Source of the DNA: Terriglobia bacterium
Lineage (GTDB): Bacteria > Acidobacteriota > Terriglobia > Bryobacterales > UBA6623
Assembly (NCBI GenBank): GCA_009838515.1
Contig: VXRL01000094.1
Coordinates: 1-64,000 of the forward strand
Direction of reading: 5' to 3'
DNA length: 64,000 nt
Made by a program: the position numbers and the translations under genes. The notes below the pieces were generated by a model. It was given only the letters and a program-made list of their open reading frames with translations, had not been told where the DNA came from and did not search any database. Positions 10,553-19,458 of this stretch are shown here, piece after piece; the stretch's first letter is position 1; every line of letters starts with the position of its first letter.

Positions 10553-10951
10553 CTAACGAATGGATATCCAGGGCTCCTCCTCTGCTACGTCCACAAGCTC
10601 GTATCCGTCCTGCCCTATCGAGGGACCTAGGATGGCCAAGATCTTGGCAGCCCGGTTGCTCTCATTGAACGAGGCATGTACTTCGTTCTTGCTGATGAAT
10701 GCTGAGTCGCCTGCTCCCAGAGTGCGCTTCTCCGTACCAACCCACTGCTCGATTTCTCCTTCCACCACATAGATGACTTCCTCTTGATTGGGGTGCTTGT
10801 GGAAGTTGTGTCCGCTGTCTGGATCGAATCTCACTTCAACTACCACTAGGTTTTCTGTGCCGGTAGAGTCCGGATTGCTGAACCAAGCTAGCGTGCCCCA
10901 CGGCACCTGCTCGTATCGAGCTTCGCTGGAATCCGTGAATGTCCTCATCAT
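10553..10951 (-). CDS. Cupin domain-containing protein
   Basis: Start placed at MMRTFTDSSEAR; cupin motif HKHPNQEEVIYVVEGEIEQWVG. Confidence 0.85.
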   Translation of the reverse strand: MMRTFTDSSEARYEQVPWGTLAWFSNPDSTGTENLVVVEVRFDPDSGHNFHKHPNQEEVIYVVEGEIEQWVGTEKRTLGAGDSAFISKNEVHASFNESNRAAKILAILGPSIGQDGYELVDVAEEEPWISIR

Positions 10952-11061
10952 CACTCCTCGCCCAGATGGGCCTTGTCGGCGGTTCGGCGGCCTACGCTTC
11001 GTGGACTCGGCCCTGCGTCGCGATTTCGGCTGTGCTGCAGCCGTTGCGCCAGAGGCTCTCG

Positions 11062-12333
11062 CTAGTGCTGCAGCTGCGAAAACACGTACGGGCCTTCGGG
11101 GATCACTACGACTCGCGCTCCGTCTTGCAGCCGCCCCGTGAGGCCGTCCACTGCCGCCTGCGCATCCGTGTGGCTGGGACCCCACAGTTTGGACCGGTCC
11201 GCCTCGGAGAGTCCCGGCACACAGAAAGAGAGCTGCGCCCGCTGCGCGACCATGGCGAGCTTTTCCGCTTGCCATTGGTCGACGCGCACGGCCCGCTCGG
11301 ACAGCACGTCAAGCAATTCCGAGAAGTCATCGGATTCGCGCACCAGCTGGCTGAACTCAGGCCCGCCCAAGCCCTCGTTGCAGGCGGCCGCCAGAAGGAT
11401 CTCGCCGCCCTCTCGCACGATGTGTGCCGCAGCGGTCAGGCCCTTGACGGCTTGGTAAAACGTGAGGTCAAGCGGATATCCTCCCGATGTTGTGATTACG
11501 GCATCGGCCGGCCGGTCAAGCGTTGCCAGCGTTGACTGCCGCACGAACTCTACGCCCTGCGCGTGAGCAGAAACCGGATCGCCCGCAAATACGGCCGCGA
11601 TCGCCCGAGTGTCGGTCAACGCCACATCGACCATGAAGTCGTGACCGGCCATGGCTGCGATCTCAAGCAGCTCGCGGTGAAGCGGATTGTCGGGAAATGA
11701 CCCCTCCGTTGCCTTCGGATCTCGCATGTAGAGCGGGCTGTGCAGGCGCTTGATCGTCCTCTCGCCCGCCAGTCCTATGCCGATCAACTTGCGCCCGCCC
11801 GAGAATCCGGCCATCAAGTGGGGCTCGATGAACCCGAGCGTGATGTGCAAGTCTGCTTCGACGAAACGCTCGTCGACGAATGCCTGCGTCCCGCCAGCAG
11901 TCTCTCCCAGAAACACCTGCTCTTCGATTTCGCGCGCTCGGTGAGAGTGCACGGGATGGTGTTTCAGGATGGTTTCCCCGACGATCTCCTCCAGTTCCTC
12001 GGCAGTTGCCTCGCGATGCAGGCCGGTTGCGATCATGATCGTGATCGCGCTTGGCGAGATGCCGCCGGCCTGCAGTGCACCGATCACGTGCGGCAGCACG
12101 GTCTTGTTGGGTGCCGGCCGGGTGATGTCGCAAACCGCGATCGCAGCACTCTTCTTTCCGCGCGCGAGATCTTCGAGACTCGGGCAGCCAATCGGGCTCG
12201 CGATGGCCGCCGCCAGTGCCGCGTCCTCGTCTGCCAGACCGGTTGCGAAGCGCGGTCGAAGCACTTGAGTGTCAAGCTCGTCGGGAATATCGACGGTAGT
12301 TCCTTCGCGGTCGAACGCCAGTGTTACCTGCAT
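11062..12333 (-). CDS. LarA-like lactate racemase-domain (nickel-dependent racemase family) protein
   Basis: CDITRPAPNKTVLPHVIGAL, ATGLHREATAEELEEIVG, GGRKLIGIGLAGERTIKRLHSPLYM motifs. Confidence 0.87.
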   Translation of the reverse strand: MQVTLAFDREGTTVDIPDELDTQVLRPRFATGLADEDAALAAAIASPIGCPSLEDLARGKKSAAIAVCDITRPAPNKTVLPHVIGALQAGGISPSAITIMIATGLHREATAEELEEIVGETILKHHPVHSHRAREIEEQVFLGETAGGTQAFVDERFVEADLHITLGFIEPHLMAGFSGGRKLIGIGLAGERTIKRLHSPLYMRDPKATEGSFPDNPLHRELLEIAAMAGHDFMVDVALTDTRAIAAVFAGDPVSAHAQGVEFVRQSTLATLDRPADAVITTSGGYPLDLTFYQAVKGLTAAAHIVREGGEILLAAACNEGLGGPEFSQLVRESDDFSELLDVLSERAVRVDQWQAEKLAMVAQRAQLSFCVPGLSEADRSKLWGPSHTDAQAAVDGLTGRLQDGARVVVIPEGPYVFSQLQH

Positions 12334-12419
12334 TGCGTGTGCTCCAGTGGATTGCCGAGCGAAGCGCGTCTGGCGATGGTCCTTTACAATTCTCCTATAA
12401 TTGGTCGAGCGGCCAATTT

Positions 12420-13760
12420 ATGGACTGGCTTCTAGATCTCAATAGTAGCGTGAATTCCATCGTCTGGGGGCCACCCATGATGATCGCCCTGATCGGGACG
12501 GGCATCATCTTCACATTCGCCACCAGAGGGGTTCAGTTTCGGCGGTTCGGTTTCGCTGCCAAGCAAGTGCTCGGCCGCCATGGGGAGGCTGCGGGAGAGG
12601 GCACCGTGCGGCCCTTTCAGGCCTTGGCGACATCGCTGTCGGCGACCGTGGGAGTTGGCAATATCGCGGGCGTCTCGATCGCCATCGCCAGCGGCGGCCC
12701 GGGCGCTGTCTTCTGGATGTTCTTCACCGGGCTGGTTGGCATGGCGACCAAGTTTGCCGAGATCGCCATCGCGCTCGAGTACCGGGAAAAGGACTCTGCG
12801 GGAATCATGCGCGGCGGCGCCATGTACGTGCTGAAGAAGCGCTTCAACCTAGCGTGGCTTGGAGTGCTCTTTGCGGCCTTCTGCGCAATGGCCTCGTTCG
12901 GCATCGGCAACATGACCCAGGCCAACACGATCGCCACAGCCATGCGAGCGACCTATGGCATCCCGGACTGGATCACTGGATTGGTATTGGCGGCATTGAC
13001 CGGGCTGGTGGTCTTGGGCGGAATCCGGCGCATTGCCGAAGTCGCCTCCGTGCTCGTGCCGGTGATGTGCGTTCTCTATGTGACGGCTGCCTCGTTTGTC
13101 CTGCTGTCGAATTGGAGTGCGCTGCCAGGAGTGTTCGAACTCATTGTCAGCTCTGCCTTTACGGGGCAGGCCGCCTTGGGAGGGTTTGCCGGGGCAACCG
13201 TCCGCAGCGCCATGCAGTCGGGGATCGCGAGGGGCCTGTTTTCCAACGAGGCCGGCTTGGGGAGCGCTCCCATGGTGCATGCAACTGCCGTCACCGACCA
13301 TCCGGTCAGGCAGGCAACCTACGGGATTTTCGGCGTGTTCGTCGACACGCTGCTGGTCTGCACGCTGACGGCGGCGACGGTGTTGTCCACCGGCGTGTGG
13401 TCGTCGGGGCTCACGGGCGTGGAAATGACCAGCCAGGCGTTCAGCCTCGGGCTGCCAGGGGACTGGGGCGGCCAGTTCATCACGCTCGCGCTCGCTCCGT
13501 TCGGCTTCTCAACAACCATCGGCTGGGCCTTTTACGGAGAGACGGGCTTCGCTTTCTTGTTCGGCGAGCGAACGAAGCTGCCGTACCGCTGGGCCTGGGT
13601 AGCGGCGGTCTATGTCGGAGCGGTCGGAGGACTTGAGGTGATCTGGAAGATCTCCGACACGCTCAACGCCCTGATGGCTGTGCCCAACCTGATCGCTGTG
13701 CTGGGGTCGGTAGGACTTCTGCGACAGAGGATGCGCGAGTTCTTCGCAGCGCACGGATAG
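12420..13760 (+). CDS. Alanine/glycine:cation symporter (AGCS) family protein
   Basis: Multi-TM; GVGNIAGVSIAIASGGPGAVFWMF and RGLFSNEAGLGSAPMVHATAVTDHPVRQ signatures. Start placed at MDWLLDLNSSVN. Confidence 0.9.
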   Translation: MDWLLDLNSSVNSIVWGPPMMIALIGTGIIFTFATRGVQFRRFGFAAKQVLGRHGEAAGEGTVRPFQALATSLSATVGVGNIAGVSIAIASGGPGAVFWMFFTGLVGMATKFAEIAIALEYREKDSAGIMRGGAMYVLKKRFNLAWLGVLFAAFCAMASFGIGNMTQANTIATAMRATYGIPDWITGLVLAALTGLVVLGGIRRIAEVASVLVPVMCVLYVTAASFVLLSNWSALPGVFELIVSSAFTGQAALGGFAGATVRSAMQSGIARGLFSNEAGLGSAPMVHATAVTDHPVRQATYGIFGVFVDTLLVCTLTAATVLSTGVWSSGLTGVEMTSQAFSLGLPGDWGGQFITLALAPFGFSTTIGWAFYGETGFAFLFGERTKLPYRWAWVAAVYVGAVGGLEVIWKISDTLNALMAVPNLIAVLGSVGLLRQRMREFFAAHG

Positions 13761-13936
13761 CTCTGCCTGAAAGCCGCCGGCGGCATGGCAGCTCGCGACA
13801 ACGGCGGCATGCGGGCTCGAACGATGAGGCCTTGTGGTAGCCGGACTCGATTGGACCGCCAAATCCACCGATTCAGGGACCAACCCAGATTCCGAGAGAA
13901 CTGCGGAACTGGTGAAAACTTGGCCTGTGGAACTGA

Positions 13937-13968
13937 TTTTCTACACAATTCCTAAATTTCATAGAAAA
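13937..13968. promoter_or_regulatory. AT-rich candidate promoter/operator with TTTTCTA-N18-TAGAAAA inverted repeat
   Basis: Strong local AT enrichment in an otherwise GC-rich window, upstream of the 108-aa membrane ORF. Confidence 0.35.
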
Positions 13969-14087
13969 AATTCCAACTCTCATACTTCAAACGTGGTACG
14001 GTTCGCCGGGGCGCGCAGTTCCCGCGGCAACTCGTTATCGGGAAGATGGCGCGTCTTGGGAATCAAGTCTAAATACCGGAGGACGAA

Positions 14088-14414
14088 ATGCTAAACAGAA
14101 TTCTCATCGGTCTCGGCGCGGTCATTGCGCTGGTGGTGGGCTTCGCGCCCGACGTGATCCCGGCGAACATCGCTATGCTCATACTGGTTCTCGGAGGCAT
14201 CGTTTACGCTGCGATTGCGGTCGATGCCGAGGACTCGAACGCATACTTGATCGTCACTATTGCGGTCGGAGCTGCAGCGGGTGCGGATGCGCTCAGCAGC
14301 ATTCCCGCAATCGGCGCGCAGCTGGATGGTGCCATGGGTGCCATCGGCACGTCGCTGAACGGTGGCGTCGCGACGGTCCTTGCTGTGAGGATCGTCAACC
14401 GCCTCAAAGGCTGA
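14088..14414 (+). CDS. Small multi-pass membrane protein of unknown function (108 aa)
   Basis: MLNRILIGLGAVIALVVGFAPDVIPANIAMLILVLGG...; several hydrophobic helices, no family recognised. Confidence 0.7.
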   Translation: MLNRILIGLGAVIALVVGFAPDVIPANIAMLILVLGGIVYAAIAVDAEDSNAYLIVTIAVGAAAGADALSSIPAIGAQLDGAMGAIGTSLNGGVATVLAVRIVNRLKG

Positions 14415-14546
14415 CACGAATCTGGTCGACATCACGGGTTTTCGCGCCCGGCTCCCGTGAAGTGCTGGGGCGCCTCTGCGCTCCAAGGCTGACTCGGTAG
14501 TCGGCTTCGGACGCGAGCGTAGCGCCTCCGTTCGGGAAGCGTGGCG

Positions 14547-14812
14547 TACCGTGCGCTTCGTGCGGTACCGTCGCGACCTGCAATCCCTCGACTCTAGCGG
14601 CAGCAGTCTGCCGCCTTCAGGGGCAACGGAGTGTCGCAAGCTGCAGCGCGAACCTGGATCGACCAGTGACACAGCAGCTGGTGGCAACGAGCCAGTAGCG
14701 GGCCAGCGCCTAGGGCAGAATCCCCTAGGCCAGCAGATTGGCTGGCCCGCTCAAGCCAGGTACAGGCAAGGACTGTAGTTCGCGTGGTCCTGCAGTGCCT
14801 TGAGAGCACTGC
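14547..14812. other. Hairpin-rich non-coding segment (candidate structured RNA/terminators)
   Basis: Three stems: TACCG..CGGTA (14547-14567); nested GCGGGCCAG..CTGGCCCGC enclosing CCTAGGG..CCCCTAGG (14698-14750); GCAGTGC-CTTGAGA-GCACTGC (14792-14812). Confidence 0.4.
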
Positions 14813-15066
14813 GGGGCACCGCCGCAGCGCATGAATTTGCGTCGGTTCCACCGCCGCACGGCCGGTTGTCGGGAGGCGTTCCGACTTGAGCCGAACGGCG
14901 GGCACCGGCACAGCCGAGGAAACCGAGGGATCGAGGTGCCGCGGCGGACTCGAGGGCACGGTGGTGAGCGGCCTAGTTCTACCCCCGCCCCACGTGCGTC
15001 GCGACATGAACGCTAGGTGTGGCCCGTCGCTAGCCGCGCACCCATTCCAACTACAATCAAGAGCTT

Positions 15067-15795
15067 GTGCGAGGCGTAGTCTTGGCCGGTGGCTTGGGAA
15101 GCCGCCTCGACCCGATCACTCGGATCATCAACAAACACCTGCTGCCTGTCTATGACAAGCCGATGATTTACTACCCGATCCAGGCGCTTGTCAACGCGGG
15201 AATCGAAGACATCATGATCGTCACCGGCGGCCGCAACGCCGGGGACTTCTTGCGCCTGCTCGGCAACGGGCGCGAGTTCGGGCTCAAGCACCTCGACTAC
15301 ACCTATCAGGAGGGCGAGGGAGGGATCGCCGAGGCGTTGGATCTCGCTCGCCACTTTTCAGAAGGCGAGCATCTCTGCGTGATGCTCGGCGACAACATCA
15401 TCGAGCGCAATGTGGTCGCTGCCGTCAACGCCTTCCGTGAGCAGCAACGGGGCGCGCGGATTCTGCTCAAGGAGGTTCCTGACGCTGGCCGCTACGGCGT
15501 GCCGCGCTTCGAGTCCGGCCGCATCGTCGCAATCGAGGAGAAGCCCGAACGGCCCCCGTCGAGCTATGCCGTGACGGGCATTTACCTGTTTGACGGGACG
15601 GTCTTCGACCGGATCGCCAAGCTCGAGCGATCAGCTCGTGGCGAGCTCGAGATCACTGACGTCAACAACAGCTACATCGCCGACGGCTCGATGCAGTGGG
15701 AGGAGCTTGAAGGCTGGTGGACCGATGCCGGCACCGTGGATGGGCTGCTACGCGCTTCGCAGCTCGTCGCGAAGACGGGTGCCAACCACCTGTAG
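15067..15795 (+). CDS. Glucose-1-phosphate thymidylyltransferase-like sugar nucleotidyltransferase
   Basis: GTG start; VVLAGGLGSRLDPITRIINKHLLPVYDKPMIYYPIQALVNAGI and MLGDNI motifs. Confidence 0.9.
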   Translation: MRGVVLAGGLGSRLDPITRIINKHLLPVYDKPMIYYPIQALVNAGIEDIMIVTGGRNAGDFLRLLGNGREFGLKHLDYTYQEGEGGIAEALDLARHFSEGEHLCVMLGDNIIERNVVAAVNAFREQQRGARILLKEVPDAGRYGVPRFESGRIVAIEEKPERPPSSYAVTGIYLFDGTVFDRIAKLERSARGELEITDVNNSYIADGSMQWEELEGWWTDAGTVDGLLRASQLVAKTGANHL

Positions 15796-15816
15796 CGCGT
15801 TTTCCGCTCGATCGGG

Positions 15817-15938
15817 TCAGAAGTTAATCTGAACCATCTCCTCGCTCGCGGCCTTGAGGTTGCGCATCGCCACTTGAGCCGCGAGTTGCTGTGCCGCGTT
15901 CACAAGCGCGCGCAGCCCGCGCGCGGATCGGCTAGCAC
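15817..15938 (-). pseudogene. Duplicated remnant of the mrp 3' end
   Basis: First ~85 nt differ from 17355-17440 at about three positions (tcagaagttaatctgaaccatctcctcgctcgcggcc...); similarity weakens, then both share cggctagcac. Confidence 0.85.
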
Positions 15939-16969
15939 TACTCCTCGGGATTGTGTGGTCTTACAACCCTATTCACGTCTAAGCGAATGCTTAATCGCAT
16001 TTGCATCGAGATGGGTTTTCCGGCTCTCTTGGCGGGCTCGAACCTCGTGCGCTCGACCGCTTCAACTACACGCTGGTCCGTTTCCATATCCACCCCGCGG
16101 ACGACCTTGACGTCATGCACTGAACCGTCTGCCTCGACACGGGCTTCCACTTCCACAGATACTTCCCCATCGGCATCCATCAACTCCTTCGTCAATCGGG
16201 GAGCGATAAAGTCCAACATCTTCGGAGGGGAGAATTCATCAGCCGCATCCGTTCTCTTCTCAGACTTGATCCCCAGCACGGATTCGATGTGCCTCACAAT
16301 CTGGGACCTAGAGAGCCCTCCGACATGCTTCGTATCGATTGTTCCGTCACGACGCACGAAGTACGTGGTTGGGAACGAGGTGATTCGTCCAAATCCGCGC
16401 TCGACACTCTCGTTGGCTACGAATACCGGGTACGAGAACTGCCGTTCCGCGATGTAGGGCCGCACGACGTCCCAACCTTCTTGATCCAACGATACTGCCA
16501 AGACTGTGAAATCCTTGGACCCGTATTTCTCTTGCATCTCGTCGAAGATCGGCATTTCGTGTCGGCATGGAGCGCACCAAGTGGTCCAGAAGTTGAGCAA
16601 CACTGCCTTGCCGTCCAAGTCGCCGTTGGTCCACACCCTGCCGTTTGCATCGCGGAGGTTGATCGACGGGAGCGGGTCGTTTTCTGAGGGTCCGACAGAA
16701 TCCGCCTCGGCATCGGCAGTTACCGACTCGGACTCTCTAGGTTCATGATCGTATTCGGCGGGCGGCGAAAAAGTCGCGGCGGAATACGCGATCGTTCCGA
16801 TACTGACCGAGAGGCTTGCGACGGCGAAGACCAGCACCAGGATCTTGATCTGCCGGAGTTGCTCGGCCATTTGTGTCGCCGCAGTTACAAGCTTGGCAAT
16901 CTCTCCACTCGGGATTTCAGGTCCATTGCCTTCGAGATTCATTGGCTTCCTCCAGCTCAGATTACACAT
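15938..16969 (-). CDS. TlpA-like thioredoxin fused to a C-terminal TonB-like domain, membrane-anchored
   Basis: One TM (ILVLVFAVASLSVSIGTIAYSA), VLLNFWTTWCAPCRHEMPIFDEMQ active site, then TonB_C-like VKVVRGVDMETDQRVVEAVERTRFEPAKRAGKPISMQMRLSIRLDV. Confidence 0.85.
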   Translation of the reverse strand: MCNLSWRKPMNLEGNGPEIPSGEIAKLVTAATQMAEQLRQIKILVLVFAVASLSVSIGTIAYSAATFSPPAEYDHEPRESESVTADAEADSVGPSENDPLPSINLRDANGRVWTNGDLDGKAVLLNFWTTWCAPCRHEMPIFDEMQEKYGSKDFTVLAVSLDQEGWDVVRPYIAERQFSYPVFVANESVERGFGRITSFPTTYFVRRDGTIDTKHVGGLSRSQIVRHIESVLGIKSEKRTDAADEFSPPKMLDFIAPRLTKELMDADGEVSVEVEARVEADGSVHDVKVVRGVDMETDQRVVEAVERTRFEPAKRAGKPISMQMRLSIRLDVNRVVRPHNPEE

Positions 16970-17354
16970 TGGTGGGCATTGTGCCCCTTGTCAAGCCTCG
17001 GGGCAGATGCTGCATTCGTGATGCTTGGCGCATGCATGGGGAGCCAAGCAAGGGCTTCATCCCAACACGCCCAGGAGTTGCTAGTGGTGGGCCGAGATCG
17101 CGACGCGACGCAACGACCGCATGCGCCCGCTAGGAGGGCGCACCATCGCAACCGAACCGACCACATGCGACTGAGCGTCAGGTAGTTCGGATTGGGCGAT
17201 TTGAGTTCGCCGTTGCCGGCGAATCTTGGTGGCTGGCGTCGGGACCGCCCTTTGCCCCGGCGTGATTGATGGCGAACGACTGCTTGACGCGCTTGCAGTC
17301 GCAACTTCCCTCATTGCCGACATGCTAGCCATACGCTCTCGCTTGTACAGCGGT

Positions 17355-18434
17355 TCAGAAGTTGATCTGAACCATCTCCTCGCTCGCGGCCTTCAGGTTG
17401 CGCATCGCCACTTGAGCCGCGAGTTGCTGTGCCACGTTCACGAAGGCTTGTGCTGCGGGCGCGTCCGGGTCGGCTAGCACGATCGGCTTGCCGTGATCCG
17501 AGGTTTCCCGCACGGTCGTGGCTAACGGTACCTTGCCCAGAACCGGGATGCTCCAGCGATCGGCGATCTTCTCGGCCCCGCCCGAACCGAAGATGTACTC
17601 CCGCTCGCCCGTGGAGCGCGACTCGTAGTAGCTCATGTTCTCGACTACGCCAAGCAGAGGCGTCTTGAGCTGTTCGAACATGATGATCGCCTTTTCCGCG
17701 ACGTTGACCGCCATCGGCTGCGGAGTTGTGACGATTAGCGCACCGGTCAGCGCCAGCCGCTGGCAGAGGCTGAGTTGCACGTCGCCTGTGCCTGGCGGCA
17801 GGTCAATCACCAAGTAGTCCAACTCGCCCCACTCCACTTGGTTCGTGAGCTGCTCCACCATCTTGGCAAGCATCGGGCCGCGCCATACGACGGCCTGGTC
17901 CTTGCGGATGAAAAAGCCCGTGGAGATGATCGGGATGCCTTGCGCTTCCACCGGGATGATGCCCCGGCCGCCCTGCTGCGGTCCGCTCGTCGCGCCCATG
18001 ATCAGCGGGATGCTGGGGCCGTAGACGTCTGCGTCCATCAGGCCGACCTTGGCCCCGGTCGCCGCCAGTGCGAGCGCGATGTTTGCCGAGACCGTCGACT
18101 TTCCAACGCCTCCCTTGCCCGACGCGACTGGGATGACGTTTCGGACACCCGGAATGGACCCCTTCCCGTCGCTGGCCGCGGGGTTCGCCCTGGCTCGATT
18201 CGTGACCGAGGCGTTCACTTGCACCTGCGGGTCCACCGCCTGCACGGCAGCGATCGCCGATTGAAGCAGTGCGTGCGCCCGCTCGCCATCGGCCAGGGTG
18301 TTCTGCAGCTTGAAGGCCACCGAACCGTTGGCCGCCGCGAAGTCCGTGATCAGGCCGAGTTCGACGATGTTCTTGCCGTAGTCCGGGTGTACGACGCCGC
18401 TCAGTGCGTCCTCGAATTGTTTCTGGTCAGCCAT
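17355..18434 (-). CDS. mrp: Mrp/NBP35 family Fe-S carrier ATPase
   Basis: DUF59-like N-terminus, VIPVASGKGGVGKSTVSANIALALAATGAKVGLMDADVYGPSIP, DYLVIDLPPGTGDVQL. Confidence 0.93.
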   Translation of the reverse strand: MADQKQFEDALSGVVHPDYGKNIVELGLITDFAAANGSVAFKLQNTLADGERAHALLQSAIAAVQAVDPQVQVNASVTNRARANPAASDGKGSIPGVRNVIPVASGKGGVGKSTVSANIALALAATGAKVGLMDADVYGPSIPLIMGATSGPQQGGRGIIPVEAQGIPIISTGFFIRKDQAVVWRGPMLAKMVEQLTNQVEWGELDYLVIDLPPGTGDVQLSLCQRLALTGALIVTTPQPMAVNVAEKAIIMFEQLKTPLLGVVENMSYYESRSTGEREYIFGSGGAEKIADRWSIPVLGKVPLATTVRETSDHGKPIVLADPDAPAAQAFVNVAQQLAAQVAMRNLKAASEEMVQINF

Positions 18435-18924
18435 GGTTCGCCCTTGCCGTTACCGGGGCAGTGCCGCCGGTTAGCACGACTAGGTCTCCTACGAATCGGT
18501 CCATTTCCTGCTCCGCGCACATTAGGTCGCGAATGCTCGTGCGGGTCAGCAGCTGGTCGACCACCGATTGCACCGCCCTCCACAGAGACCGGATCGAGCA
18601 GTCGATCGAATTCGTGCAATGGTCCTCGTGCCCGGAGAACCGCCCGCAGAACTCCCCGCCGTACAACTCCCCGCCCAGCACATGGATGGCTTGTTTCGCG
18701 GTGATTTCTTCCGGAGGCCGCGCCAGCTGGTAGCCGCCGGCTTGGCCGCGCTCGCTCGCTACCAGGCCTCCCTCGCGCAGGACGCGCATCAGTTTCGCCG
18801 CGTGCGGCATCGAGATCCCTTCTGCGCGCGAGATCTCGTGGATGCTCATCATGGCGTCCGGCCCGGCTTGGGCCAGTCGCAGCAGGCAGCGCAGGCCAAA
18901 TTCTTCTTGGGCGCTCAGTTGCAT
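18427..18924 (-). CDS. Rrf2 family transcriptional regulator
   Basis: MQLSAQEEFGLRCLLRLAQ, winged HTH, Cys-containing CGRFSGHEDHC motif; overlaps mrp within the suf operon. Confidence 0.9.
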   Translation of the reverse strand: MQLSAQEEFGLRCLLRLAQAGPDAMMSIHEISRAEGISMPHAAKLMRVLREGGLVASERGQAGGYQLARPPEEITAKQAIHVLGGELYGGEFCGRFSGHEDHCTNSIDCSIRSLWRAVQSVVDQLLTRTSIRDLMCAEQEMDRFVGDLVVLTGGTAPVTARANHG

Positions 18925-18933
18925 GATTGGACC

Positions 18934-19458
18934 TCAGACAAGGTTCAGGACGAGCTTGGCTTCCTCGCTCATCTTCTCGGGCGTCCACGGCGGATCGAAG
19001 GTGATTTCGATCTCTGCGTCCGCGACGTCGGGTAACCGCTCGATCTTGTACTTGGCCTCCGCCGGAAGCGTCTGAGCGGCTGGACAGTTGGGGGCGGTGA
19101 GGGTCATCAAGACCTTCACTTTGTCCGGCTGATCGGCAGACCGCGGCGCGATCACCTTGTAGATCAGCCCGAGCTGGTAAATGTCGATCGGGATCTCCGG
19201 GTCGTAGCAGGTCTTCAGCACTGCGACGACCTTCTCCTCCAAGGACGCGTCCGGCGCATACTCCGGCTCCTTGGGGGGCAGGGGCGAAGTCAGCGGCATG
19301 TTCGAGTGCATGCTCGGGATGAAGTCGCCGTACTTCGGAGCCGCCGCTAGCGCTCCGGTGTTGAGGCCGCCGCTTGCGGGCTGGTCGTCTGGCCCGGTCC
19401 GCCGCTCTTCCGCCGTGTCGGACGACGGCTGGTTCAGGCCTAGCTTCAGCATGGACAT
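18934..19458 (-). CDS. sufT: SufT-like DUF59/MIP18 family Fe-S assembly protein
   Basis: VVAVLKTCYDPEIPIDIYQLGLIYKV and MTLTAPNCPAAQTLPAEA motifs; adjacent to sufS. Confidence 0.87.
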   Translation of the reverse strand: MSMLKLGLNQPSSDTAEERRTGPDDQPASGGLNTGALAAAPKYGDFIPSMHSNMPLTSPLPPKEPEYAPDASLEEKVVAVLKTCYDPEIPIDIYQLGLIYKVIAPRSADQPDKVKVLMTLTAPNCPAAQTLPAEAKYKIERLPDVADAEIEITFDPPWTPEKMSEEAKLVLNLV

